A stretch of DNA of 64,000 nt from Cellulophaga sp. RHA19 (GCF_002813425.1 NZ_PHUL01000001.1:3773001-3837000); one strand, 5' to 3'. Shown: positions 17,688 to 25,894, counted from the first letter of the stretch. Notes: generated by a model not told the origin, from the sequence alone. Made by a program: numbers and translations.

Positions 17688-17805
17688 ACACAACTAGTTA
17701 GTAACAGCAATTAACTGCATTTATTCAGCCATATTGGAGGTATAAACACATAAAAAAAACTATGAACATATTTGCTTATGGGTTTAGTTCTCTTACTTGC
17801 TAAGG
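17688..17805. repeat. Cassette-boundary element E
   Basis: Begins with CACAACTAGTTAGTAAC (17689-17705), which recurs exactly at 19923-19939. It continues with GCATTTATTCAGCCATATTGG and GTATAAACACATA, closely similar to element H upstream of the second HEPN gene (38513-38550), where the two halves form a GCGTTTAT/ATAAACGC stem. Confidence 0.5.
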
Positions 17806-17811
17806 TTTAAA

Positions 17812-18360
17812 TTAGGTACTAGCTTTCTCATTTATATATTCTAAATAATCTTCTTCTAGCTTATCTATTTCTGCAATTAAAAAATCGTATATGTTACCTT
17901 CAAATATTTCAATATCAGTTTCGTCATATTTGTCGTGTTCTATGGTTATAACCCCATTATTTGTGTAAGCTCTATAGCCATTTCCTGTTTTCTTAAAAAA
18001 CATCTGCCCAAGGGTTTTCTCTTTACACTCTAATGCCTCTTGGTTTTTCTCTTCATAAGTCATCCAAGCTGGGGTATCTTCATCCATAGATAAACCGTAA
18101 ACAAAAAAGCCATACCCAAATTTCCAAGCAGGCATAACGTCATACATTTTTGGCCTTCTCCACACCTCTTCTTTCACTTCAAAAAGTAAGGTTCCAAATG
18201 TTATTAAAAAATCTTTTACATCTTCACTAAATACATAACCACTACTTTTTTCGTAAGCTAAAATTTGAGCTAAAGTTGAGGGGTTCTCTACAGAACCAAG
18301 TACTACAAAATCATCATTTAGTTTATTTTTACGCTCCCAAAAAGTTTCTTTAGTTGTCAT
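17812..18360 (-). CDS. SMI1/KNR4 (SUKH) family protein
   Basis: 182 residues, cytoplasmic. The order TLAQILAYEKSSGYVFSEDVKDFLITFGTL ... FVYGLSMDEDTPAWMTYEE ... GQMFFKKTGNGYRAYTNNGVITIEHD and a C-terminal IYDFLIAEIDKLEED fits the SUKH fold: an N-terminal helix that ends in a disordered-substrate clamp, then a beta sheet. In bacteria this superfamily is typically immunity to polymorphic or contact-dependent toxins (established for the superfamily). No toxin is adjacent, so an orphan immunity gene is the inference. It starts 21 bases after the next gene and may be co-transcribed with it. Confidence 0.65.
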   Translation of the reverse strand: MTTKETFWERKNKLNDDFVVLGSVENPSTLAQILAYEKSSGYVFSEDVKDFLITFGTLLFEVKEEVWRRPKMYDVMPAWKFGYGFFVYGLSMDEDTPAWMTYEEKNQEALECKEKTLGQMFFKKTGNGYRAYTNNGVITIEHDKYDETDIEIFEGNIYDFLIAEIDKLEEDYLEYINEKAST

Positions 18361-18381
18361 ATATTAATTTTACTTTGTTGC

Positions 18382-19245
18382 CTATAGTTTTATATAATTG
18401 GTTGGTAATTTAACTCCATAAACTTTTTCCATATACCATAACGGTGTAAGTCCATTTTCAGTTCTTCTTTTGTCGACATATTCTATATCTTTAATTGGAT
18501 ATTGGTCAAAGTAATTAAAATAAAGTCCATAAATCTGCTCTTTATTTTTAATTATAGATTGTTCTTCTTCAAACATTGTCCAAAAACTCTTTTTTATTTT
18601 ACCTTTTTGTATTTGTTCATTTATGTACGGTTTAAAAAAGTTCCAGACATAGTTATCTTGCCCATAAGTTCCTCGCTGATGCCAAAGTATTAGCCAGCCT
18701 TTACTCTGCCAGCCATATTGTTTCGTAATTTCAATTAAGCGTTTAACATTAGACGAATCAATTTGCATAATTTTGTATCTATCAGAGTCATTTTTTCTAA
18801 CTTTTTGGTCTATTTTAATCAAGCTGTCAATTTCTCGATAAATTTTAGGATGCTCTAATTCTTTATAGAAAATAGAAATATGCTTTTCATAATCTTTTTC
18901 AATTTCTGCGAACATACTCTGATCACGAAAATTGTTGAATTCTTCAAAATTCAGAAAGTAACTTTTAGAAGCATTTGTTTTGTGAATTGATGCAATTATT
19001 AATTCTTTGGCTTTTTCCAATTTACCAATATTTAATGCAGCTGCAACTGCATAAAAGTAAATTGTTACGTTTTCACTTGGTTTTAAATTAATTGCATTTT
19101 GGAAATTTAACAAAGCTTTTTCATATTCTTTGTCTTTAAATTGCAACATTGCTTTTTGCTCAAATTCATTATATATTTCAAATTCATTTTTGCTTTGGGC
19201 AAAACTTATAATTGTGAATAAAAAAAGTATGTATGTAATTCTCAT
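18382..19245 (-). CDS. Secreted TPR plus DUF6624-like protein
   Basis: 287 residues with a signal peptide (residues 1-17, ...SFAQS). Residues 25-110 form tetratricopeptide repeats (EQKAMLQFKDKEYEKALLNFQNAI, then AAALNIGKLEKAKELI). The C-terminal part (QIDSSNVKRLIEITKQYGW, then GWLILWHQRG, KPYINEQIQKG, YGLYFN, DIEYVDKRRTENGL) matches the DUF6624 order. It is the second DUF6624-like gene within 3 kb. TPRs suggest a protein partner outside the cytoplasm. Function unknown. Confidence 0.6.
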   Translation of the reverse strand: MRITYILFLFTIISFAQSKNEFEIYNEFEQKAMLQFKDKEYEKALLNFQNAINLKPSENVTIYFYAVAAALNIGKLEKAKELIIASIHKTNASKSYFLNFEEFNNFRDQSMFAEIEKDYEKHISIFYKELEHPKIYREIDSLIKIDQKVRKNDSDRYKIMQIDSSNVKRLIEITKQYGWQSKGWLILWHQRGTYGQDNYVWNFFKPYINEQIQKGKIKKSFWTMFEEEQSIIKNKEQIYGLYFNYFDQYPIKDIEYVDKRRTENGLTPLWYMEKVYGVKLPTNYIKL

Positions 19246-19263
19246 TGTTTTGTTTTTCTTTAT

Positions 19264-19340
19264 AAAGCCAAATCAATAAGATTTTGTGGGCTTGGTTAAA
19301 TGCACTAAAGTCCGTATTAAGTTTAGCTAGTGTTGTGGTA
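19264..19340. repeat. Cassette-boundary element F
   Basis: AAAGCCAAATCA-ATAAGATTTTG-GGCTTGGTTAAATGCACTAAAG repeats the inner part of element D. It ends with GTTGTGGTAG three bases before the next minus-strand gene's stop codon. That end pairs with GTAGCACAAC at 19919-19928 on the other side of the gene. Confidence 0.5.
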
Positions 19341-19342
19341 GG

Positions 19343-19906
19343 TTATTTTTTAAATGAATCAATAATTTCATTAGTATCTTTGAATTCCATTTCAATAAAA
19401 AAATTATCCATTAGTGAGTGAATCATACTTGTATAATCATAAAATACATTTTTTAATATATCGAATTCTACTTTTGTTGCAATTATTATGTCTTTTGAGT
19501 TTTTTGGGTGAATAAGTTTATCTCGTTTTCCTTTTATTTTTTTTAAGTTTCCATATTTTGAATCAAGATATTTTTTAAAGATTTCATCTTTGCCCCATGT
19601 CTTACATATTTGTTTGAATGTTTTTTTGAATTTATCCTGAAAACAATCATTATCTTTATAATCTTTGTATTTGTCAATTTCATTTAATCCGAAAATGCCA
19701 GACTCAATAAGTGATAAGATTCCTTTTAAAGACGCTCTGTATAGGGTGTTAAATTTTTCAGAATCATTAATATTTTCTTCTGTAATTTTGAGAAGTAATT
19801 CAAAATCTTTTCGAATAATATTATGCCTTTTTTGATATTCTCTAAAAGAAAACGAAGCTTTTTTAAATTCAGCTATATCATTAAATTCCTTAGAATGTTC
19901 TTTCAT
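19343..19906 (-). CDS. HEPN-like putative RNase in a cassette-like unit
   Basis: About 187 residues from the ATG at 19906; the frame could extend with a TTG to 19927, but that lies inside the flanking GTAGCACAAC box. The protein is all-helical, basic and has no signal peptide. Residues 128-133 (in KGKRDKLIHPKN) form an R-x4-H motif, the catalytic signature of HEPN ribonucleases, placed as usual near the end of a helix in the C-terminal half. HEPN proteins frequently act as toxins or anti-phage effectors. No antitoxin partner is adjacent. The family call is inference from motif and helix content. Confidence 0.5.
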   Translation of the reverse strand: MKEHSKEFNDIAEFKKASFSFREYQKRHNIIRKDFELLLKITEENINDSEKFNTLYRASLKGILSLIESGIFGLNEIDKYKDYKDNDCFQDKFKKTFKQICKTWGKDEIFKKYLDSKYGNLKKIKGKRDKLIHPKNSKDIIIATKVEFDILKNVFYDYTSMIHSLMDNFFIEMEFKDTNEIIDSFKK

Positions 19907-19952
19907 CTTGATTTTTTTGTAGCACAACTAGTTAGTAACCGCACCAATTACA

Positions 19953-20008
19953 TTTTTCCTACAATATAAAACCATTTTTCATAGTACAATTACGTAAATG
20001 TGTAATTG
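19953..20008 (-). promoter_or_regulatory. Palindrome-controlled promoter, copy 1
   Basis: Reading on the minus strand: palindrome CAATTACAC-N4-ACGTAATTG (20008-19987) whose final TTG serves as the -33, an 18-base spacer TACTATGAAAAATGGTTT, then TATATTG as -7. The start codon of the HEPN-like gene is about 50 bases downstream. Same architecture as at 21535-21590, 38570-38625 and 38833-38889. Confidence 0.6.
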
Positions 20009-20033
20009 GATTAAAAGTGAGTATAAATGACAC

Positions 20034-20062
20034 AAAAAAACCCATAACATACAGTTATGGGT
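20034..20062 (-). terminator. Intrinsic terminator
   Basis: Stem ACCCATAAC / GTTATGGGT with loop ATACA, followed on the minus strand by TTTTTTTGTGTC. It ends the transcript of the 20141-20914 gene and directly precedes the palindromic promoter. Confidence 0.8.
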
Positions 20063-20140
20063 CTTGTTAGTATGTCCATACTAATAAAATATTAAGCTAT
20101 TTTATAGGGTTAATCTGTTTCACTTAAAGATAAATATTTT

Positions 20141-20914
20141 CTATTCCACAGAAAAGTCAAAAATTGATTGATTATTATAACCTCCCATTGGTATTGTTCC
20201 TTGGTAAAAAAAGCAATATTCACCCGGCTCTAAATTATTTTTTGGTTTTACCTCATATCGCCCATCTCCTAAATCTGTGATAAGCAATTCAATGGAATTC
20301 TTAGAATCAACACCCATTTGATTTGAGAAAGTTATACCACCGACTTTTCCTGTTATTAATTCTCTTCTGTTTTTTCTTTGCTTCAATTTAGTCAATGCAA
20401 ATTCATTTGGAGATGATGCTGTTTTAAACCACCAATTATTATTCCCTAAATCATTTTTCTTTTTATCATCAAACTGAAAAATAAAGGTTGAATTTTTAGA
20501 ATCAATTACATTAGATGATGATTTTTTATTAATATAAGATTTTATTTTTGTGGATGCTATCCCATAAGAAAATGCTGCTCCAAGCGCATTAGTCTTTGTT
20601 CCTGAAAAAACTGAAGGTTCTATCTTTAACAGTTTATCATTCTTTTTGTAAAATACACCACTTTCAATCTCCACCTTTGACTTATTTATCATTAATGCCA
20701 AAATTTCGGAGTCAACACCTTTGCTTTTAAGCATTTTTAATTTTTCAATCGATGTATCAAAATCTACTTCTGAAGAATTAATTTTTGCTTTAATAATTTC
20801 TTTTTCAAACCCTAAATCTATCAAATCTAATATAGATTCATTTGTCAATTTATTTTGGGAATTTACTTGAATACTGAAAATTAAAAATAATACTAATAGA
20901 ATTTTGTTACTCAT
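20141..20914 (-). CDS. Hypothetical secreted protein
   Basis: 257 residues with a signal peptide (residues 1-19, ...QVNSQN). Residues 22-70 (LTNESILDLIDLGFEKEIIKAKINSS, then LKMLKSKGVDSEILALMI) form a short helical domain that recurs in flavobacterial proteins sensing or binding small ligands, but I cannot name it. Residues 140-257 are a beta domain that ends LEPGEYCFFYQG. The intrinsic terminator follows. It may be transcribed with the upstream outer-membrane-like gene 59 bases away. Confidence 0.5.
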   Translation of the reverse strand: MSNKILLVLFLIFSIQVNSQNKLTNESILDLIDLGFEKEIIKAKINSSEVDFDTSIEKLKMLKSKGVDSEILALMINKSKVEIESGVFYKKNDKLLKIEPSVFSGTKTNALGAAFSYGIASTKIKSYINKKSSSNVIDSKNSTFIFQFDDKKKNDLGNNNWWFKTASSPNEFALTKLKQRKNRRELITGKVGGITFSNQMGVDSKNSIELLITDLGDGRYEVKPKNNLEPGEYCFFYQGTIPMGGYNNQSIFDFSVE

Positions 20915-20973
20915 AATAATTAATTTTGAAATTTGTATGTTTAATTGATATAATTGGGTATTATTATTATTTA

Positions 20974-21480
20974 TTATAGTGAATATCTAATACCAAAATT
21001 TAGTTTTTTCAAAGAATTAAACCCTAAAAATGGTTCTAAACCATCACTTATAAAGTATCCAATATTTAAACCAAAGCCAACAAGTGTTTCTTTACTATTT
21101 ATTAAAGAGTAACCTCCATCATTGAATCTTTCATCTCTATAATTAGTAAAATCAGTTAACTTCCCCAAAGACAACTCTGGATTTACAGTTAACTTATTAG
21201 TTATCAACCTACTATACCCAATATCTATCATCCATAAATAATCTCCATCTTCAATTTTTGATTGACCGTAATTGGACTCTCTTGACTTAACTATTTCATT
21301 CATTTGATTACTAAACTGATAACCATAACCTATATGAAATCTATTTTTTTCTTTAACTAAGAATAAATCAAATCCAATAACATTCTCCGTGGAATATCCT
21401 AAAGATGCACCAAAATTATATTGTGCATTACAAAATGTAATTCCTAATAATGTTACGACCAAAAACAACTCTTTTTTCAT
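20974..21480 (-). CDS. Outer-membrane beta-barrel-like protein
   Basis: 168 residues. The signal peptide (residues 1-19, ...FCNAQ) is followed by alternating amphipathic beta strands: YNFGASLGYSTENVIGFDLF, HIGYGYQFSN, LWMIDIGYSRLI, VNPELSLGKL, VGFGLNIGYFIS. The C-terminus ends KLNFGIRYSL, with an aromatic/leucine end typical of outer-membrane barrels. Probably an eight-stranded barrel. Its promoter region is a full copy of the palindromic promoter (21535-21590). Specific function unknown. Confidence 0.6.
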   Translation of the reverse strand: MKKELFLVVTLLGITFCNAQYNFGASLGYSTENVIGFDLFLVKEKNRFHIGYGYQFSNQMNEIVKSRESNYGQSKIEDGDYLWMIDIGYSRLITNKLTVNPELSLGKLTDFTNYRDERFNDGGYSLINSKETLVGFGLNIGYFISDGLEPFLGFNSLKKLNFGIRYSL

Positions 21481-21534
21481 ATTTTCTAAGACTTTTCAAA
21501 TTACACTTCCAAATTGCTTTAAATAGTTTTATTA

Positions 21535-21590
21535 ATTTTCTCACAATGTAAAACCAATTTTAGTAGTACAATTACGGGAATCCGTAATTG
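21535..21590 (-). promoter_or_regulatory. Palindrome-controlled promoter, copy 2
   Basis: The best palindrome of the set, CAATTACGG-N4-CCGTAATTG (21569-21590). On the minus strand its last TTG is followed by 18 bases (TACTACTAAAATTGGTTT) and TACATTG. The predicted start point is about 55 bases upstream of the outer-membrane-like gene. Confidence 0.65.
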
Positions 21591-21614
21591 GGTTAAAAAA
21601 GAGTATAAATGGCA

Positions 21615-21647
21615 CAAAAAAACCCGTAACATACAGTTACGGGTTTT
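21615..21647 (-). terminator. Intrinsic terminator
   Basis: Stem AAACCCGTAAC / GTTACGGGTTT with loop ATACA and T-runs on both strands. It ends the PepSY reductase transcript. Confidence 0.85.
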
Positions 21648-21656
21648 AATTTGTTT

Positions 21657-23858
21657 TTAATAGCAGTCCATTAAAATATGGCCTTTGTTTTGGTAGTAAC
21701 TTAATGGCTTTTTTAGGTGGTTTTTACAAATGGTATCTAAAATCGTAGTAACTTCTTTTTGCATACTTATAGAGCCGCAAATTAAAATATAGCCTTTATT
21801 TTTAATAAGTTGGGCAACTTCTTTACCATTTGCCTCTAACAGGTTTTGTACATATACTTTTTGGGCTTGTTCTCTAGACAATGCCAAATGTAAAGAGGTT
21901 AGTTTGCCTGCCTGCTGTTGTTCTTCTAATTGGTTTTTGTACAGCTCAAAAGATGCTGCTGTACGCCCACCCCAATACAGGTGTAATTTTTTGTGTGCTG
22001 TGTTTTGGCGTATCATCCCTAAATAAGGACCAATACCTGTACCAGTTGCTATTAACAGGGCTTTTTTTGCTTTTTTAGGCAAATGAAACGCTTTGTTTTT
22101 TACTATTCCACAGCTTATTTTGTTACCCACAGCAAGGTTTTGTAACCTATTAGATACACTGCCTTTTTGGTGACGTTTAACGCTTATAACAAGCTCGTTT
22201 TTATCCCATTTACCAATAGAGTACAATCGTTCTCTTTGGTCTTTTTCGCCCAAAATAGAGAGTAAATCTCCAGAGGTAAACTTCACTTTTTCTACTGGTT
22301 TTAAGTATATACAAAAAGTATCGTCCGGATTATTTTCTGCCTTGGTGTGTTTGGTTACGGTAAAAGTATAGGTTTTACGTTTCTTTTTACCACCAATGGC
22401 TTTAGGTAAACTTATATTTAAATTTTCTTGCTTACTCCACGCTAACAACCACTGATTAAAAGACTCTAAACTTTGGTTGTTTATGGTAAACACATCTGCC
22501 AAACGGTTATTGTTGGGGTGTGCTTGCAACATAGTATCTACATCATAAGCAAATTTGCAATAGTCTGGGTATGCTAAAGAGCCAAAACCTACAACCGAGT
22601 AGTTAAACTTTGCACCTTGCTGGTGTGTGTTTAAAAGTGCTTTAAACTTTTTGGCATTTGTTGGCGCTTCTCCTGTACCGTAGGTAGATGTCATGACCAC
22701 CAAATGCTGCATATTTTTATAGCTCTTGTAGCTGTTTAGTTCTGCTAAATATGCTTTTTTACCCAAACGCAGTAACTCCGAGTATAATGCGTTGGCAAAA
22801 TAAAAGGTGTTTCCGTTTTCAGATCCTATAAGAATAACATAATCACAGTCGTCCTTTTTGTATTTGTTTTTAATTCTAGATTTTCTACGTTGCAACGTTA
22901 TGCTAAAGCCCGAATACATAAAAAACAAAATACCAATAGAAGCCAATAACAAAACTATACTCCATACTATACTCCCCTGCCCTGTATGAAAAAGTGTGCT
23001 GTAATACGTTAATATTACATAAAACGGATAGTTAACCTGACTAACAATATCACCATTAAATTGGTTTACTAAATACTCCTTGTCTGTTAATTGTAGTAAA
23101 AAGTAACTTTCTGGAAAAGGCGCAAAAGGATATTCTATTTTACGAACCTGGGATAATTTAGTGTCTTTAAAAACTTTAAAATCTGCTACAGGAATAACTG
23201 GTTCTTCTGCAAACAAGGTATCTTCTTGGTGTACTATTTTGGCAGATGGCAGTACAGAAAATTGTTCTAGAGATAAATACACGCCTGTTAGCGTTATAAC
23301 TAAAATAGGAATTAGCAACCATTTACCAAAAAGAGTATGGTAATACGGATTAAAGTTTTCTTTAACTATAGGTTTAAAAAAGCCTTTAACACCACCTTGC
23401 TTTTTTAAAATTAGAAAAATACCGCTAATGCTTATTAAACATAGTAAAAATGAAGATAAACCTACAAAAAACCTACCTATCCCTTTTAAAAATAAGGAAC
23501 GATGTAATGTGGTTGCGAACTTAAAAACTGCGCTAGACTCTTTAGGTATGCCTAAACTATCTCCTGTTTTTGGGTTAACGTAAATAATTTTATCGGTACC
23601 ATCTTTGTCTATTACTGATGCAGTAACCCAATCATTTTTATCAATTTCTACAGAAATAACCTCTGCATACTTTTGCTGTAATGTGCTTGTAAATTCTGCA
23701 ACGGTAACTTGGTCTAAATCTCCCGTAGTATATGGCTGTATGCGATTGCTAATTGGCTCTAACGCTAATACAGAACCCGTTACAGCTGCCAATAAAATAA
23801 AAATAGAAGAAGATACAGCCAACACAAGGTGACTGTATCTCCAAACTGATAATGTCAT
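21657..23858 (-). CDS. PepSY-type membrane protein fused to flavodoxin and FAD/NADPH reductase domains
   Basis: 733 residues. Residues 1-330 form a PepSY-TM unit with helices near 12-35, 128-152, 175-196 and 298-320, and a PepSY segment between. Residues 338-480 are a flavodoxin domain (LIGSENGNTFYFANAL; MTSTYGTGEAPTNA; VGFGSLAYPDYC). Residues 500-733 are a cytochrome-P450-reductase/FNR-like FAD and NADPH module (RLYSIGK; LIATGTGIGPYLG; LYWGGRT; YILICGS; end GHILMDCY). Expected role: pass electrons from cytosolic NADPH across the inner membrane to a periplasmic acceptor such as the flavinylated DUF2271 protein encoded 7 bases upstream, possibly for ferric-siderophore reduction. Confidence 0.85.
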   Translation of the reverse strand: MTLSVWRYSHLVLAVSSSIFILLAAVTGSVLALEPISNRIQPYTTGDLDQVTVAEFTSTLQQKYAEVISVEIDKNDWVTASVIDKDGTDKIIYVNPKTGDSLGIPKESSAVFKFATTLHRSLFLKGIGRFFVGLSSFLLCLISISGIFLILKKQGGVKGFFKPIVKENFNPYYHTLFGKWLLIPILVITLTGVYLSLEQFSVLPSAKIVHQEDTLFAEEPVIPVADFKVFKDTKLSQVRKIEYPFAPFPESYFLLQLTDKEYLVNQFNGDIVSQVNYPFYVILTYYSTLFHTGQGSIVWSIVLLLASIGILFFMYSGFSITLQRRKSRIKNKYKKDDCDYVILIGSENGNTFYFANALYSELLRLGKKAYLAELNSYKSYKNMQHLVVMTSTYGTGEAPTNAKKFKALLNTHQQGAKFNYSVVGFGSLAYPDYCKFAYDVDTMLQAHPNNNRLADVFTINNQSLESFNQWLLAWSKQENLNISLPKAIGGKKKRKTYTFTVTKHTKAENNPDDTFCIYLKPVEKVKFTSGDLLSILGEKDQRERLYSIGKWDKNELVISVKRHQKGSVSNRLQNLAVGNKISCGIVKNKAFHLPKKAKKALLIATGTGIGPYLGMIRQNTAHKKLHLYWGGRTAASFELYKNQLEEQQQAGKLTSLHLALSREQAQKVYVQNLLEANGKEVAQLIKNKGYILICGSISMQKEVTTILDTICKNHLKKPLSYYQNKGHILMDCY

Positions 23859-23865
23859 AAATTAA

Positions 23866-24351
23866 TTATTTCTGTGGTAACATACGTATGTAACGGATGT
23901 AACCTGTACCATCTACTTTGCTGTTTACACTGGCAGAAGTAAGCTCAAAAGTTACATCGTCCTCCACATATTTTTGATCCTCAACAGCAGTTTCAAAACG
24001 TATTTTGTAACCATTGTTTATTTTATCGTCATCAATTTTAATAACCTTAATAGCACGTTCTCCGCCGCTAATTGTTGCTCCTGTAATGGCATCTATACTT
24101 GATTTCTTTTTTTCAAAAAAGTTGTACCATTTGGTTAAATCATGGTACCACTCAGGATCATCTCCCAATACATTTAAAGTCTCTACGTATTTACCTTCTG
24201 CATCTAATAAAGAAACTACAACGTAAGCACCCTCACCCTCGTAATTTTTTAACTGAATCATACATTTATATTGGCTAGTTTTAGGTGCCGCTGTAAAAGC
24301 TGCCATAACAAACAAACCTAGTACTGCTATAATTGCTACTTTAAATTTCAT
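23866..24351 (-). CDS. DUF2271 protein with a covalent-FMN (flavinylation) motif
   Basis: 161 residues with a signal peptide (residues 1-22). The DUF2271 pattern is evident (MIQLKNYEGEGAYVVVSLLDAEGKYVETLNVLGDD..WYHDLTKWY; ending GYIRYIRMLPQK). Residues 87-93, DAITGAT, match Dxx(S/T)GAT, the site at which ApbE transferases attach FMN in RnfG/NqrC-type domains. From memory, DUF2271 is one of the families linked to extracytosolic flavinylation. No ApbE gene is in this window. It is 7 bases from the PepSY reductase and 6 from the ankyrin gene, so all three form one operon. Confidence 0.8.
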   Translation of the reverse strand: MKFKVAIIAVLGLFVMAAFTAAPKTSQYKCMIQLKNYEGEGAYVVVSLLDAEGKYVETLNVLGDDPEWYHDLTKWYNFFEKKKSSIDAITGATISGGERAIKVIKIDDDKINNGYKIRFETAVEDQKYVEDDVTFELTSASVNSKVDGTGYIRYIRMLPQK

Positions 24352-24357
24352 TACTTA

Positions 24358-25833
24358 TTATTTTAAAAATTCAATTTTGTTTTTGTTCAATAATTCGTTC
24401 TCAGAAGCTAAGTCGTACACTGTTTCTTCAAACTCTGTTACAGCATCTTTTTTGGCTCCAACACTAATTAAATACTTAATTAAGTCTACATTATTAGTTG
24501 TCATAGCTGCCAAATGTAAAGGAGTAAGTCCGTTTGCATTTTTAGCATTAACATCAATCTTTAATGGTGTAATTTTAGCTAGTAAATCTTTATTATTTTT
24601 AGCAACAGCCAAGTGCAAAATATTGTTTTTACCTTCTTGTACGTGAGCCATATTTAAGCCTTTAGCACTTAATAAATTCCACTTTTCTGTAAACGCCTTT
24701 TTATTTCTTTTAGAGTAAGAGTTTACCAAGTAGTATGCCAAATTGTTTCCTTTTTCATCTACTACATTAACAGCAGCGCCTTTATCTATTAAATAAGTAA
24801 CTACATCTGCACCATTATAAGCAACAGCATTAGTTAATGCCGTTTTACCATCTTTATTTTTAGCGTCTAAATTTTTAACTCCAAAAAACTTAACTACATC
24901 TAAACTATTACGTCCAGCTGCATACATTAGCGGAGTATTACCTTTTGTATCTGCTTTGGTAGTGCTAACTCCTTTAGCTATAAAGTAATTAAAAATAGCA
25001 ACATCTTTGTTACGACCAGCTAAGTTGTGTATTGGTGTAACACCATTGTTATCTGTAACATTTGGGTTAATACCTAAGCTTTCTAAATACTTATAAAACG
25101 CTAAACTATTACCAGGACCTCTACCGCCTTCTGTAGCTACTAAAATAGCATTACTACCGTCTGCATTAGTATCTTTATAAGCAATTCCTTTTTTAATTAA
25201 CTGCTCTATAATTGCTTTGTTACCTGTACGTGCAGCATAATCTACAGCGTTATGCCCTTCTTTATCTGTATGGTTTAGGTCTAATCCTTTTTCTAAAAAG
25301 TAATTTAAATCTTTAAGATCTTTAGCACCACCAATTAATTTTAAAATAGCATTTGCACCTTTAGGAGAAGTCTCTGTTATTTTAGCGCCATTTGCTAGTA
25401 ATAAATCATATAATTCAGGATTAGTTTGTCCGCCACCGGCAGCAAAAAGCAATACAGTACTACCTTTATCATCTATAACATCTGTTTTTGCACCAAGTTT
25501 AATTAGCTTTTTCATTAACGGCAAATTGCCTTTCATAGCTGTCCAAAATAAGTAAGTACGCCCGTCATGTGTAATTTTATTTACATCATTACCTTTTACA
25601 CTTAATAGGTAATCTACAACCTCTGCAGATGCACCAGCTAAAATAGCATTTGTAGTAGCATCAAAATTATTAGAGCTTAATGCCGTAGCACTGTTACCTG
25701 CAGCCTCTTTTTCTTGCACATCTTTAACTGTAGTATTTGGCGTAAAAAAACCACGAGACCAAAAAACATTTGCGTCTTGTGCGGCAATAGTACCTACAAA
25801 CAGTAGTAAAACAAGTGTTGTAATTTTTTTCAT
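24358..25833 (-). CDS. Secreted ankyrin-repeat protein
   Basis: 491 residues with a signal peptide (residues 1-18, ...GTIAAQ). About twelve ankyrin repeats follow from residue 60 to the C-terminus (DGRTYLFWTAMKGNLPLMKKL; DKGSTVLLFAAGGG; DKEGHNAVDYAARTGNKAII; TKGNTPLMYAAGRNSLDVV; NANGLTPLHLAAMTTNNVDL). Exported ankyrin proteins are unusual, but this type is repeatedly found beside PepSY/DUF2271/TonB genes in Flavobacteriia, where it may act as a periplasmic scaffold (inference). It is first gene of the three-gene operon, with a TATATTTG promoter element upstream. Confidence 0.85.
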   Translation of the reverse strand: MKKITTLVLLLFVGTIAAQDANVFWSRGFFTPNTTVKDVQEKEAAGNSATALSSNNFDATTNAILAGASAEVVDYLLSVKGNDVNKITHDGRTYLFWTAMKGNLPLMKKLIKLGAKTDVIDDKGSTVLLFAAGGGQTNPELYDLLLANGAKITETSPKGANAILKLIGGAKDLKDLNYFLEKGLDLNHTDKEGHNAVDYAARTGNKAIIEQLIKKGIAYKDTNADGSNAILVATEGGRGPGNSLAFYKYLESLGINPNVTDNNGVTPIHNLAGRNKDVAIFNYFIAKGVSTTKADTKGNTPLMYAAGRNSLDVVKFFGVKNLDAKNKDGKTALTNAVAYNGADVVTYLIDKGAAVNVVDEKGNNLAYYLVNSYSKRNKKAFTEKWNLLSAKGLNMAHVQEGKNNILHLAVAKNNKDLLAKITPLKIDVNAKNANGLTPLHLAAMTTNNVDLIKYLISVGAKKDAVTEFEETVYDLASENELLNKNKIEFLK

Positions 25834-25894
25834 TTTGATTGTATTTAGATAAATAAAGCTTATTTGTTTATTTAGATTTAGTATTGATAAGGCG

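Noticed and set aside
14995-19940. A prophage or integrative element as the explanation of the 15-20 kb block
   Set aside because: No integrase, phage structural or conjugation genes and no att-type flanking repeats; single-gene spacing fits cassettes better.
20031-20064. CRISPR-like repeat made by the two ACCCATAAC/GTTATGGGT-type hairpins (also 21615-21647)
   Set aside because: Only two copies, no spacers, and both sit directly after gene stops with T-runs. They are terminators.
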